Shown one piece after another: positions 44,648-52,597 of a DNA stretch of 64,000 bases. The first letter of the stretch is position 1. Each line of letters starts with the position of its first letter. The position numbers and the translations under genes are program-made. The notes under the pieces were generated by a model, which saw only the letters and a program-made list of their open reading frames with translations, was not told the DNA's origin and did not search any database. Location of the stretch: positions 20,249 to 84,248 of the forward strand of contig JAIQGC010000002.1 of NCBI GenBank assembly GCA_020072805.1. Direction: 5' to 3'. The DNA is from Terriglobia bacterium. Lineage in GTDB: Bacteria > Acidobacteriota > Terriglobia > Acidiferrales > UBA7541.

Positions 44648-46090
44648 CTAGTGCAAAATCAAGGGCCGTGCCGTCAGATTCAGGCCCACGGAAATCTGAT
44701 GGTCCCAGGCACTGGGAGCACACTCCGAGCCCAAACAGTTGGGCAGGTTGAGATTCTGCAAACGGGCGTTGTAGGCCAGGAAAATGGAACTGCGTGAGGC
44801 AAACCGGCGCTCGATACGCGCGGAGCCGAACCAGAAACGCAGGTTGCCCTTGATGCCGGCGGCTTCCGTTTGCGAAAGTGCGTGGTTATCGCTGTAGCCC
44901 AGGGCAAGCACTCCCTGCAGATTGCGGCTCAGCGACCGCGATAGCGTGCCCTGCAATTGATCGGCTTCCGAGCCGAGCAGCAGTCCACTGCCGCCCGAAA
45001 CACCATGATCATAATCCGCGCCCAGGGTAAGCCTCGACAGCTGATAATTCAGACTGGAATTCGCGCTCCAGTAGAGCCGCTGGACGGCCGGAATGACCGG
45101 AGAAAATTCGAGGTACTGCGGACCGCCGGAAATCTGCCAGCCCAGCCGGCCGGTAATTCTCCGGGCATAGGAAAGGAATGCCGCATGGCTGCGGATCGTC
45201 TGGTCTTGCGCGCGAAAGAGATACTCAGCGTATCGGTAGCTGAATGCCACGGTATTATTCCTGCTGGCCTGTACTTCGTAGCCGGCCTGCGCAAGGATCT
45301 GCCGGCTGTCATAAAACGCCGAATCCAGGAAATGCAGCATTCCGTAGGAACCGAATGCGGTAAGCGAAGTACGGCGGCTGACCTTGAAAGTGGCTTGAAG
45401 AACGCCGATGCCGCTAATGCGATACACGTTGGCCGTGGAAATCGATTGGGAGGGGAGCAGCCCGGGGCGGAAGTTTGGCACCGCGCCATCAATCAAGCCT
45501 CCGAACCGGGAACTACCTCCTACGCCATACGCATCCAGCCCTCCCGCATTGGAAAGCCCGAAGGATGATTCCGGAAGGTAAGAACCCTGACCACCCAGCA
45601 GCAGACTCCAGCGGTGTCCGAAGAATCTTTCCGAAATCTGCAGCGAGTGAAGCATGGAGGTACGCGAGGCCTGATAAGAGGAATCCGATCCGCCACCCTG
45701 ATAATCAACAATGAATTCCGAATGAGCAGACTGCTGCAAGAGGCCGATGCGGCCCATGAAAAGCGTGCGAGTCTCAAACGTATTAAAAGTCGCGGCCGGA
45801 AGGCTGAAGGGGTTCGAGTCGACCTGCTCGGTAACGTTCAGGCTGGGGAGGATGAAACTGTGGCGGGATTGGATTGCGCCTACCGTGATGTCCTGCGCGC
45901 CGGAAAGCGGCAGGGTGTCCGCCGCCCCGGGTTTCTCCTGGGACAAGGCGCTGCTGCTGCTCGGCGCACCAACCTCACCCTGCGGGGTTGCACTCTGTCC
46001 GGCAGCGGCGGGGTCCTGCGCGCGCACGCAGGCCGCGGAAAACCAGAAGGCCGCGGCCAGCAGAATCCATTTGTGAAGGTTGCTATGCAT
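44648..46090 (-). CDS. Outer-membrane beta-barrel protein of the export module
   Basis: The 480-residue protein has a signal peptide (MHSNLHKWILLAAAFWFSAA, cleavage near VRAQD), an Ala/Ser-rich segment, then many alternating amphipathic strands with aromatic belts (for example NTVAFSYRYAEYLFRAQ, LTLGADYDHG, SIFLAYNARLQNL). It is probably a porin-like exopolysaccharide outer-membrane component such as those found beside ExeA/XrtA loci. Start ATG with AGGAGAG upstream; nine bases separate the wza stop and this start. It has no clear named family. Confidence 0.8.
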   Translation of the reverse strand: MHSNLHKWILLAAAFWFSAACVRAQDPAAAGQSATPQGEVGAPSSSSALSQEKPGAADTLPLSGAQDITVGAIQSRHSFILPSLNVTEQVDSNPFSLPAATFNTFETRTLFMGRIGLLQQSAHSEFIVDYQGGGSDSSYQASRTSMLHSLQISERFFGHRWSLLLGGQGSYLPESSFGLSNAGGLDAYGVGGSSRFGGLIDGAVPNFRPGLLPSQSISTANVYRISGIGVLQATFKVSRRTSLTAFGSYGMLHFLDSAFYDSRQILAQAGYEVQASRNNTVAFSYRYAEYLFRAQDQTIRSHAAFLSYARRITGRLGWQISGGPQYLEFSPVIPAVQRLYWSANSSLNYQLSRLTLGADYDHGVSGGSGLLLGSEADQLQGTLSRSLSRNLQGVLALGYSDNHALSQTEAAGIKGNLRFWFGSARIERRFASRSSIFLAYNARLQNLNLPNCLGSECAPSAWDHQISVGLNLTARPLILH

Positions 46091-46100
46091 CAGAGCTCTC

Positions 46101-46757
46101 CTACGGAACGACGATCGTATCGCCCGGCTTCAACAGGACATTGCCTTCCGGATGCTTGCCGCTAACTGCATCTTTATAGTTGAAGGGAATGATGATCTGC
46201 TTGCCGTTTTCCATCCGCACAATTCTGATTTTTTTGACGTTGGCAAACTGGGTGAATCCCCCCGCGCTGGACAGCGCCTGCAAGGCATTCATGTTGGACA
46301 CCAGGGCGAAGGAACCGGCGCGCATCACTTCGCCGACCACGAATACCCTCTGGCTGTTGATCTTGGTTACGATCACGGTTACCTGCGGCTCGGCGATGAA
46401 TTTCTTCAACCGCTCCTGCAGTTCCTTGCGCAGCTGCATCGGCGTCAATCCCGCGGCCTGCACATCGTTGATCAGCGGCAGAGATATTTTCCCGTCCGGC
46501 CGCACCGGAACCATGCGCGTGACTTCGGGCTCCTTCCAAACGTTGATGTTCAGCTCATCTTCCGGCCCGATGGTGTAGTTGGGGTCGTCGATGGGCACCA
46601 GCGCCCCCGACTGCGGCCCGGGACCGGCGCTGCCCGCATTCTTGGCGGTGGATTCGCTGTTGGCCTGGGGCGCCGCGGCTGCGCTGCCCTGCGCGCAAAT
46701 TCCCGCCGCGAAAACCATCGACAGCACGGCAATCAATAGGATCTTCCCGCTCTTCAT
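46101..46757 (-). CDS. Polysaccharide export protein (Wza-like)
   Basis: The 218-residue protein has a signal peptide (MKSGKILLIAVLSMVFAAG), then a PES domain (YTIGPEDELNINVWKEPEV, then VRPDGKISLPLINDVQAAGL) and an SLBB domain (RVFVVGEVMRAGSFALV, ALQALSSAGGF). It should form the periplasmic/outer-membrane part of the export channel. It is short, with one SLBB domain and no C-terminal helix for an outer-membrane pore. No lipobox Cys is seen, unlike E. coli Wza. ATG 46757 has GGAGAG nearby; longer frames overlap the activator. Confidence 0.9.
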   Translation of the reverse strand: MKSGKILLIAVLSMVFAAGICAQGSAAAAPQANSESTAKNAGSAGPGPQSGALVPIDDPNYTIGPEDELNINVWKEPEVTRMVPVRPDGKISLPLINDVQAAGLTPMQLRKELQERLKKFIAEPQVTVIVTKINSQRVFVVGEVMRAGSFALVSNMNALQALSSAGGFTQFANVKKIRIVRMENGKQIIIPFNYKDAVSGKHPEGNVLLKPGDTIVVP

Positions 46758-46774
46758 GGCCTCTCTCCCATCTC

Positions 46775-47737
46775 TCACATTCTCTCCGAATCGGGCCCTT
46801 GGATCTGCTTCAGCTTGTAGAGCAGCGCCTTGTAACTGACCTGCAGAACTTCCGCGGCGCGTTTGCGGTTCCAATGAGTGCGCTCGAGCGTCTGCAGGAT
46901 CAGTTCCCGCTCCGCTTGCTGCGAAGCGCTGCGCGCGGCGGCCTTCAGCGAATTGCCGGGCGCGCCCGGATCGGCAGGCGGCGGCGCGACCCGCCCCTTC
47001 AAATCCTCGATGGCCAGTTCTTCGCTTTCCAGGACCACCATCTTTTTCACCACGTTTTCCAGTTCCCGTATATTGCCCGGCCAGTCGTATTCGCTCAGCG
47101 CCAACATCGCTGGCGCGCTCAGGCTCATCTGTTTCCGCCCAAACAGCACGGCGAACTTCCTCAAAAACAGCTCCACCAGCAGCGCAATGTCTTCCCGGCG
47201 CCTCCGCAGCGGCGGCATCCTCAGGCACACCCCGTTGAGCCGGTAATACAGATCGCTTCGGAACCGCCCCCCATGCACTTCCGAATCCAACCCCTGGCTG
47301 GCCGAGGAAATAATTCGCGCCTTAATCCCTTCCTGCTGCGGGGTCTCGCTGGAAGCCGGGAAAATGTGCAGCAGGTGGCGCTGACAGTCCGGGTTCAAAT
47401 CACTGACCACGTCGAAGAAAACCGTTCCGAGCCCCTGCCCGCCCCCCTGCACACCCGCCCTCTCAAAAGCATGCAACTGCTCCCGGAAGGACTCCTCGGT
47501 CTGTCCGGCACAACCCAAAGTCAGAAACGGCAATCCCCGCCGTTTCGATAGCCTATGAATCTGCTGTGCCGCGACTCCCTTGCCCGTTCCGCTCTCCCCC
47601 ACCACCAGGACCGGTATATCCGTCGGGGCAATCTCCGCGATGAGCTTCTGCACCGGCTTCATCTCCGGGCTGACCCCGGTGACGTAGGCGGCTTTTTCCA
47701 AACCGCTCAATTCCATGGAATCGGTGAATGTTCCCAT
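46775..47737 (-). CDS. Degenerate sigma-54 activator-type AAA protein with Fis helix-turn-helix
   Basis: This 320-residue NtrC-family protein has no receiver domain. Walker A GESGTGKG (47-54) and the Arg-finger segment GGRFRSDLYYRLNGVCLRMP are kept, but the GAFTGA loop that contacts sigma-54 is missing (it reads AFERAGVQGGGQG) and the Walker B Asp-Glu is replaced by FFDVV. The C-terminal Fis-like DNA-binding helix (HWNRKRAAEVLQVSYKALLYKLK) is intact. It may bind the same sites as the intact regulator without activating transcription. ATG 47737 has AGGGAAG upstream; TTG 47773 is an alternative. It heads the wza operon. Confidence 0.82.
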   Translation of the reverse strand: MGTFTDSMELSGLEKAAYVTGVSPEMKPVQKLIAEIAPTDIPVLVVGESGTGKGVAAQQIHRLSKRRGLPFLTLGCAGQTEESFREQLHAFERAGVQGGGQGLGTVFFDVVSDLNPDCQRHLLHIFPASSETPQQEGIKARIISSASQGLDSEVHGGRFRSDLYYRLNGVCLRMPPLRRRREDIALLVELFLRKFAVLFGRKQMSLSAPAMLALSEYDWPGNIRELENVVKKMVVLESEELAIEDLKGRVAPPPADPGAPGNSLKAAARSASQQAERELILQTLERTHWNRKRAAEVLQVSYKALLYKLKQIQGPDSERM

Positions 47738-47773
47738 CTTGCTCAAGTCTTCCCTGGGGTTTGCTTCTATCAA

Positions 47774-48153
47774 AATACAAGCAGCTAAGAATTCAGAGAT
47801 GGGAGTGCACGAGGATGGCCAGAATGGGTAGGGCTTAAATTGAAGGCTAACTTATTTTATTTCATATGCTTAGAAATTAGAAAAGCCTGCCCGATTTTCT
47901 TTCTAGGGCATATATGTCTAAAAGTTTTCCACTTCTTGCCCTTAATATTGCCCTTTTTCGGTTCTTCATCTGATTTGAGGCTTGGGGGAGAGAAAGATCG
48001 GGCAGGCCGGCTATTTCAGCGGCAGGCGGGCGATAGGAGCAAGGCTGCTCGAATGCAGTCGCGCGTTTCGTCCTGACCGGCTCAGCGTCACTCGTTCAAA
48101 GCAATGCCTGACAGCGCGAGAAAAAGAAACCAATCAGAAAAAATTGGGCTGCT
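47774..48153. other. Intergenic region upstream of the export operon
   Basis: The 380-base gap is AT-rich in its middle (47830-47980) and contains the candidate sigma-54 element at 47806-47821. The AT-rich part is a plausible activator- or IHF-binding zone. No coding sequence or terminator with a T tract was recognised. Confidence 0.5.
47806..47821 (-). promoter_or_regulatory. Candidate sigma-54 promoter of the export operon
   Basis: On the minus strand TGGCCATCCTCGTGCA has TGGC and GTGCA with the required 10 bases between GG and GC; only the first T of TTGC deviates. It would start transcription near 47794, about 57 bases before the ATG of the activator-like gene. Confidence 0.45.
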
Positions 48154-48501
48154 TCAATTCCTGACGCCATCGCTGCGCACGATGTCGTAGCGTTCGATCA
48201 CCGCGGCAACGCCCAGGCGCGCATCGCCGCCTTCCGTGCGCGGTTCGACACGCAGGATCTTGCCCGTGGCGCGCACCAACACCTCCGCCCCCTGGCTCAT
48301 CTCGGTCGGCAGCATCATGGTCATATCCAGATCCGAACCCGCCGGCACATCCTGGTCAATGATGAAATAGATGCCCCGCGTGGAAACGTCCCGCGTCTTT
48401 CCTGTTTGCGTCTCCGCGCGCCGTTGCGACGGCACGCGAATGGTCACTGGAAATGACAAATCGTAGCGCCGCGTCGTGCGCCTTTCCGACATTCTGCTCA
48501 T
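48154..48501 (-). CDS. PilZ-domain protein
   Basis: The 115-residue single-domain PilZ protein has the c-di-GMP-binding pattern R-x-x-x-R in the N-terminal RRTTRRYDLSFPV and D-x-S-x-x-G in RDVSTRGIYF. It should sense c-di-GMP and affect exopolysaccharide or motility. Its ATG overlaps the stop of a small upstream reading frame (ATGA); GGGGAAC precedes it. It belongs with the nearby diguanylate cyclase and second PilZ gene. Confidence 0.87.
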   Translation of the reverse strand: MSRMSERRTTRRYDLSFPVTIRVPSQRRAETQTGKTRDVSTRGIYFIIDQDVPAGSDLDMTMMLPTEMSQGAEVLVRATGKILRVEPRTEGGDARLGVAAVIERYDIVRSDGVRN

Positions 48502-48686
48502 GTTCCCCTGTCCCCTTCCCCGAAGCGAAATCCCCCCTGGTGAGGTTTCGCTGCCAGGACATCCGTATCTGTTTCCATCTCCGAGGGAATTGCTGAAAAT
48601 TCCATGGTTGCCGGCTTGCTCAACGGAATACCCTCCCCCTGAGGGCGCTCGTCAAACGAAATGATTCTTAGCAACTTGCCCGCCAT
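48498..48686 (-). CDS. Possible small protein coupled to the PilZ gene
   Basis: A 62-codon frame starting MAGKLLRIISFDERPQ has GGGAAACG just upstream, and its stop overlaps the PilZ start as ATGA, the same arrangement as the real gene pairs here. There is no recognised domain; the C-terminal half is polar and Gly-rich. It may be a small partner protein or only a leader that couples translation. Confidence 0.35.
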   Translation of the reverse strand: MAGKLLRIISFDERPQGEGIPLSKPATMEFSAIPSEMETDTDVLAAKPHQGGFRFGEGDRGT

Positions 48687-48947
48687 CGTTTCCCGTTGTC
48701 GTTTCATTCGCGGGAGACACCGCATATGGCTCATATAATGGACATTACATGCGGACAATTTCCCGCGCGGCGTGGCGCACGTCCCGAAAAGCTCCCCTTA
48801 CCTGATGAAAACAGGAACTTTCTTCCCCGCCGTATGACCTTGAATTCTCCTGCCGGGCCAAACGATAGCGCAGTCCCCGGCCGCCGGGAACGAAGAACTT
48901 TCCTTGTTGTGTCTAAAACGGATAATCCGCCCAGGCCGGAAAAATTC

Positions 48948-50423
48948 TCAGACGATCTTTCCCGCCGCTTCCGCCGCGGGGGCTTTTTCGCTTCCGGCAT
49001 CGGTCCGGCGGCTGCGCGGGGTGTCCAGATTAAACTGGCGCATCTTGTAGAGCAGGGCTTTGTAGCTGATGCCCAGCATCTTCGCAGCGTCCTTGCGGCA
49101 CCAGCGGGTTTTTTCGAGCGCGTTGGCGATGGCTTCCATTTCGGCTTCATCCTTCAGGCCGCGCACGAGCGCCTTCAGTCCCTGCTCTTTTTGCGGCGGC
49201 GCGGGCGCGGAAGCGGCTTGCTGGCGCGGCGAAGTGCGCTCGCGGGCCGCGGCCATTTCGATCAATTCTCGCAGACTGCCTTCGTCGTCGTCGAGAATCA
49301 CGTAGCGCTTGACGAAATTTTCTAGCTCGCGCAGGTTGCCCGGCCAGGGGTAGCGCGCGGCGGCCTCCAGCAGGTGCTGCGAAGGCTCCGTCGCGGTCTT
49401 GTTGAATTTTTCGCTGTATTTTTGCAGGAAGTGGCGGAAGAGCAGGGGAATTTCCGCCTGGCGCTCGCGCAGCGGCGGCACATTAACGGAGAGCACGTTG
49501 AGGCGGTAGTAGAGATCCTCGCGGAAACGCCCGGACTTCATGGCCTCCTGCACGTCCACGTTGGTGGCCGCCAGAACGCGCACGTCCATGTCAATCAGAT
49601 GGCGGCCTCCGAGGCGCGAATACTGGTGATCTTGGAGGATATGCAGGAGCTTGGCCTGCAAATGCGGGCTCATTTCCGCGATTTCATCCAGAAAAATCGT
49701 GCCCTTATTGGCCAGCTCGAATTTGCCGGGCTTGGCGCGCACCGCGCCGGTGAAAGCGCCCTGCTCGAATCCGAACAGCTCCGATTCCAGCAGTTCTCCG
49801 GGAAGCGCGGCGCAATTGACCTTGATAAAGGGCTGGCTGCGGCGCAGCGAACGCAGATGAATCATGCGCGCCACGACTTCCTTGCCCACTCCGCTCTCTC
49901 CGCAGATGAATACCGGCACGTCCACGGGGGCAATCTGCAGGATCTGCTGGCGGATGCGCACCATCTGCGGGCTGGCGGCCAGGAAGCTGAGGTCCTCGGT
50001 GAGGGTTTCGCAGTATTCGCGCAGGGACTGGTTTTCCTCGCGCAAGGTCTTCTTCTGGCGGCATTTGAGCATAGCCGCATCCAGCTCGTTCTTTTCAAAC
50101 GGCTTGGTCAGGTAATCCAGCGCTCCGATGCGGATCGCTTCCACCACCGTGCCCACCTCGTTCGAACACGAAAGCATGATTACGTGCAGCGAGCGGTCAA
50201 TGCGCATCAGCTCCTTCAGCGTGTCGATGCCGTTCAGCTCGGGCATGAGCACGTCCAGAATTATGAAATCCGGGCGCTCCCCCGCGCTCACTTTTTCAAT
50301 TGCTTCCTTGCCGGAACTGACCACCTCGACCTCGAACCCGTCCACCTCCAGCAGCGTCCTCAAATACTTGCGGATGCTGGGCTCGTCATCCACCACCAGA
50401 ATCTTTTCCCGCGCTTCACTCAT
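48948..50423 (-). CDS. NtrC-family response regulator (PrsR-like)
   Basis: The protein of 491 residues has a receiver domain with acidic pocket VVDDE and phospho-acceptor Asp57 (IILDVLMPE), a complete sigma-54 activator AAA domain (Walker A GESGVGKE, EQGAFTGAVR, Walker B GTIFLDEIAEMS) and a Fis-type helix-turn-helix (RWCRKDAAKMLGISYKALLYKMR). It should activate the -24/-12 promoters in this region, including that of the exopolysaccharide operon. The ATG at 50423 has AAGGGAA upstream, 34 bases after the kinase stop. It is related to PrsR regulators of PEP-CTERM/exosortase systems. Confidence 0.92.
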   Translation of the reverse strand: MSEAREKILVVDDEPSIRKYLRTLLEVDGFEVEVVSSGKEAIEKVSAGERPDFIILDVLMPELNGIDTLKELMRIDRSLHVIMLSCSNEVGTVVEAIRIGALDYLTKPFEKNELDAAMLKCRQKKTLREENQSLREYCETLTEDLSFLAASPQMVRIRQQILQIAPVDVPVFICGESGVGKEVVARMIHLRSLRRSQPFIKVNCAALPGELLESELFGFEQGAFTGAVRAKPGKFELANKGTIFLDEIAEMSPHLQAKLLHILQDHQYSRLGGRHLIDMDVRVLAATNVDVQEAMKSGRFREDLYYRLNVLSVNVPPLRERQAEIPLLFRHFLQKYSEKFNKTATEPSQHLLEAAARYPWPGNLRELENFVKRYVILDDDEGSLRELIEMAAARERTSPRQQAASAPAPPQKEQGLKALVRGLKDEAEMEAIANALEKTRWCRKDAAKMLGISYKALLYKMRQFNLDTPRSRRTDAGSEKAPAAEAAGKIV

Positions 50424-50457
50424 GGAAGTTCCCTTCTTTCCCAATTCCCGGGCCGGG

Positions 50458-51690
50458 TTACTCCGCCGGCTCGGTGGGCAGCAAAAACGTAAAGCAACTG
50501 CCGGCCTGCAGCTCGCTGTCCACCCAGATCTTGCCGCGATGGGCCTGCACCAGGCGCTTGGCGATGGCCAGTCCCAGGCCCATGCCCGAGGTATTGCGGT
50601 CCACCCGCACGAAATCCTCGAAAATCTCCTGGTGATGCTCCGGAGCGATTCCCGATCCGGTGTCCGCCACGGAAATCCGCACGCTGTTGGGCCGCGGCAT
50701 TCGCGCCGCGCGGCGTTCCTTCAGCGGGGGCATTTCCGCCACGCGCCGCTCCCAGAAATGGGGCTCCGCGCTAATCTTCACGCTGCCGCCCTCCGGGGTG
50801 TGCTTGAGGGCGTTGTCCACCAGGTTGGCCACGGCCTGCTGCACTTTCTGGTAGTCAAACTTGAAGGCCGGCAGCGCCGGCAACAGCGCCGTCTCCAGCC
50901 GCACGCCCTTGCGCTGAAAGGCCTCCTGCCAACGCTTGGCCACCTCGTCCAGGCAGTCCTTCAAATCGTTCTCGCGCAACTGCAAGACCAGCTTCCCGCT
51001 TTCCAGCGCGGAATAGTTCAGGAACATGGAGACCAGGCGCACCAGGCGCTCGCAGCTCTCTTTCGATTCCTCCAGGATGTTGCGCTGCTTCTCGCTCAGC
51101 TTGCCCAGCGATCCGGTCAGCAGCAGGTCGTAGTAGCCCTTGATCACCGCCAGCGGCGTCTTCAATTCATGCGCCGCCGATCCCAGAAACACCGTCTTCT
51201 GCCGGTTGACGTCCTGCAGCCGCAGATACGCCGCCAGCAGATTGCGGTAGGTGACTTCGCGCTCCTGCAGCAGATCCTGCACCGTCAGCGCCGTGGCTCC
51301 GTCCTGGGCGATGGTCACGCCGGGATGCGCGTCAAAGCGCACCAGCAGCCAATCCGGCTCCGGCAGCCAGCGGATTCGCGCGCGCGCTTTGTTTTCACCG
51401 CGATCGATGTTCAGATTTACTTCCCGCTCCCCATTTTCGATCTGCTCGAAGATCACTTGCGCATCCACGCCCAGCAATTCCTCGAATAACCGCGCCTGAC
51501 CCGTGCTGGCAAAGCCCATCTGCTCCAGGTAGAGCCGCGCCCGCTCCGTGGCCATCAGCACGCTTCCGCCGCGGCGCACGACAATCAGCGGCTCATCCAG
51601 CGCATCCAGCATGGAAATGACTAGATTGAGCGGCAGCTCCTGCGAACTGCGCTGATCATCGGCCGGTCTTGTGGAAACGATTCCGCTCAT
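50458..51690 (-). CDS. Sensor histidine kinase (PrsK-like partner)
   Basis: The 410-residue kinase has no transmembrane helix, so it is cytoplasmic. Residues 20-125 look like a PAS-type sensor, followed by a short coiled coil and the HisKA domain with His174 in SAAHELKTPL. The HATPase domain has NLVDNALKHT, DTGSGIAPE and GMGLGLAIAK. It should phosphorylate the NtrC-type regulator that follows it. Start ATG with GGGGAGAGG upstream. The signal sensed is unknown. Confidence 0.9.
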   Translation of the reverse strand: MSGIVSTRPADDQRSSQELPLNLVISMLDALDEPLIVVRRGGSVLMATERARLYLEQMGFASTGQARLFEELLGVDAQVIFEQIENGEREVNLNIDRGENKARARIRWLPEPDWLLVRFDAHPGVTIAQDGATALTVQDLLQEREVTYRNLLAAYLRLQDVNRQKTVFLGSAAHELKTPLAVIKGYYDLLLTGSLGKLSEKQRNILEESKESCERLVRLVSMFLNYSALESGKLVLQLRENDLKDCLDEVAKRWQEAFQRKGVRLETALLPALPAFKFDYQKVQQAVANLVDNALKHTPEGGSVKISAEPHFWERRVAEMPPLKERRAARMPRPNSVRISVADTGSGIAPEHHQEIFEDFVRVDRNTSGMGLGLAIAKRLVQAHRGKIWVDSELQAGSCFTFLLPTEPAE

Positions 51691-52015
51691 GCCTCTCCCC
51701 AGCGCGCTTACGGCTGATTTAATGATCAGTGGAAAATTTTTTCCCCTCCCGCATACTCCTTGAAATAGCGATTTCAGTCAATGGGAAGAACGTTCTAGTT
51801 GCCCATTAAGGGAAATGAAATAGAACTCCTGTCCCACGGATTTTCCACGCTCGCCATTGGAAAGCCTCCATCCCAACTAACACTCATTTTTATCAGTAAC
51901 ATACGGATAGTTCCAAATTACGAACATTGGCCCTGAAACTGCTATACTCAGTACTAGTTCGTGGGTACCATTCTATTCGCTGGGTAAGGCGGAGTTCCAA
52001 GGGACGGTTCGGTTC
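51691..52015. other. Divergent promoter region, kinase/PilZ
   Basis: These 325 bases separate the histidine kinase (minus) and a PilZ gene (plus). A good sigma-54 element for the PilZ gene lies at 51928-51943. For the kinase side only a weak GG-N10-GC match exists near 51853. The central part is AT-richer than the flanking genes. Confidence 0.5.
51928..51943 (+). promoter_or_regulatory. Candidate sigma-54 promoter of the PilZ gene
   Basis: TGGCCCTGAAACTGCT has TGGC and CTGCT with 10 bases between GG and GC, one mismatch from the TTGC consensus. Predicted start near 51954, about 62 bases before the PilZ ATG. Confidence 0.45.
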
Positions 52016-52330
52016 ATGTCGAGTGAGCGGCGAAGATCGTCGAGAATCAGGCTGCAAGTGCCGGTTATGGTTCGGGGTGTGGATGCCACGGGGGTCGAAT
52101 TTCTTGAGTTGACCAAGACGCTCAGCATCAGCGCTAATGGCGCCTGTATCGCTTCCACGCACTCTCTGCGCCCAGATCTCACTATCTCCCTTACGTTCCC
52201 CGCTCCTTCCCCAGCTTCTTCCAGCATGGTCCCCAGCGAGACACCCCCGGTTACCGCGCGGCTGCGGAGCCAGTCGGCATCCGGCGATCTACGGCTCTTG
52301 GGATTAGAGTTTCTGCGGCCATTAGAGTAG
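52016..52330 (+). CDS. PilZ-domain protein
   Basis: The 104-residue protein has the PilZ signature: RRRSSRIRLQVPVMV (R-x-x-x-R) and TLSISANGACIAS in the D/N-x-S-x-x-G position, here S-I-S-x-x-G. It is divergent from the histidine kinase and about 270 bases upstream of the diguanylate cyclase. It probably binds c-di-GMP and acts on exopolysaccharide proteins. Shorter than many PilZ proteins. Confidence 0.8.
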   Translation: MSSERRRSSRIRLQVPVMVRGVDATGVEFLELTKTLSISANGACIASTHSLRPDLTISLTFPAPSPASSSMVPSETPPVTARLRSQSASGDLRLLGLEFLRPLE

Positions 52331-52510
52331 AAAACATTTCCCTCTAATGGGGATTTTAACGAAAAAGTTTGGCTTGAAATTCATATTTTGGCATTATGAG
52401 AAAGATGTAGACAGTTTTCGTCGTTTCGGTAAGTTATTATAAATAAATATGTTACATAAAATCAGAACTTCGGGTTATAGAACCAACTTCAAACTCGCGT
52501 GCAGCAAGAG

Positions 52511-52526
52511 TGGGCTTTGGCTTGCT
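52511..52526 (+). promoter_or_regulatory. Candidate sigma-54 promoter of the diguanylate cyclase
   Basis: TGGGCTTTGGCTTGCT has TGG and CTTGCT with 10 bases between GG and GC. Predicted start near 52537, which supports ATG 52598 as the gene start rather than an upstream ATG at 52499. Confidence 0.45.
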
Positions 52527-52597
52527 CCCATAGCATGGAGCCTTATGTACTTCCCTCCTGTCCCCGCAGGGTGGCAAAGGCCAGGTGGAAACGCGTA

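Noticed and set aside
46758..47228. N-terminal extension of the Wza-like protein
   Set aside because: The extension overlaps the activator gene in another frame, and a signal peptide starts at 46757.
23768..47773. Exosortase/PEP-CTERM system
   Set aside because: ExeA-like, PrsK/PrsR-like and other typical partners are present, but no exosortase and no PEP-CTERM sorting signal was found in the window.
48498..48758. Longer 86-codon version of the small frame before PilZ
   Set aside because: The first 24 codons lack a Shine-Dalgarno and look non-coding; only the 62-codon version is considered.
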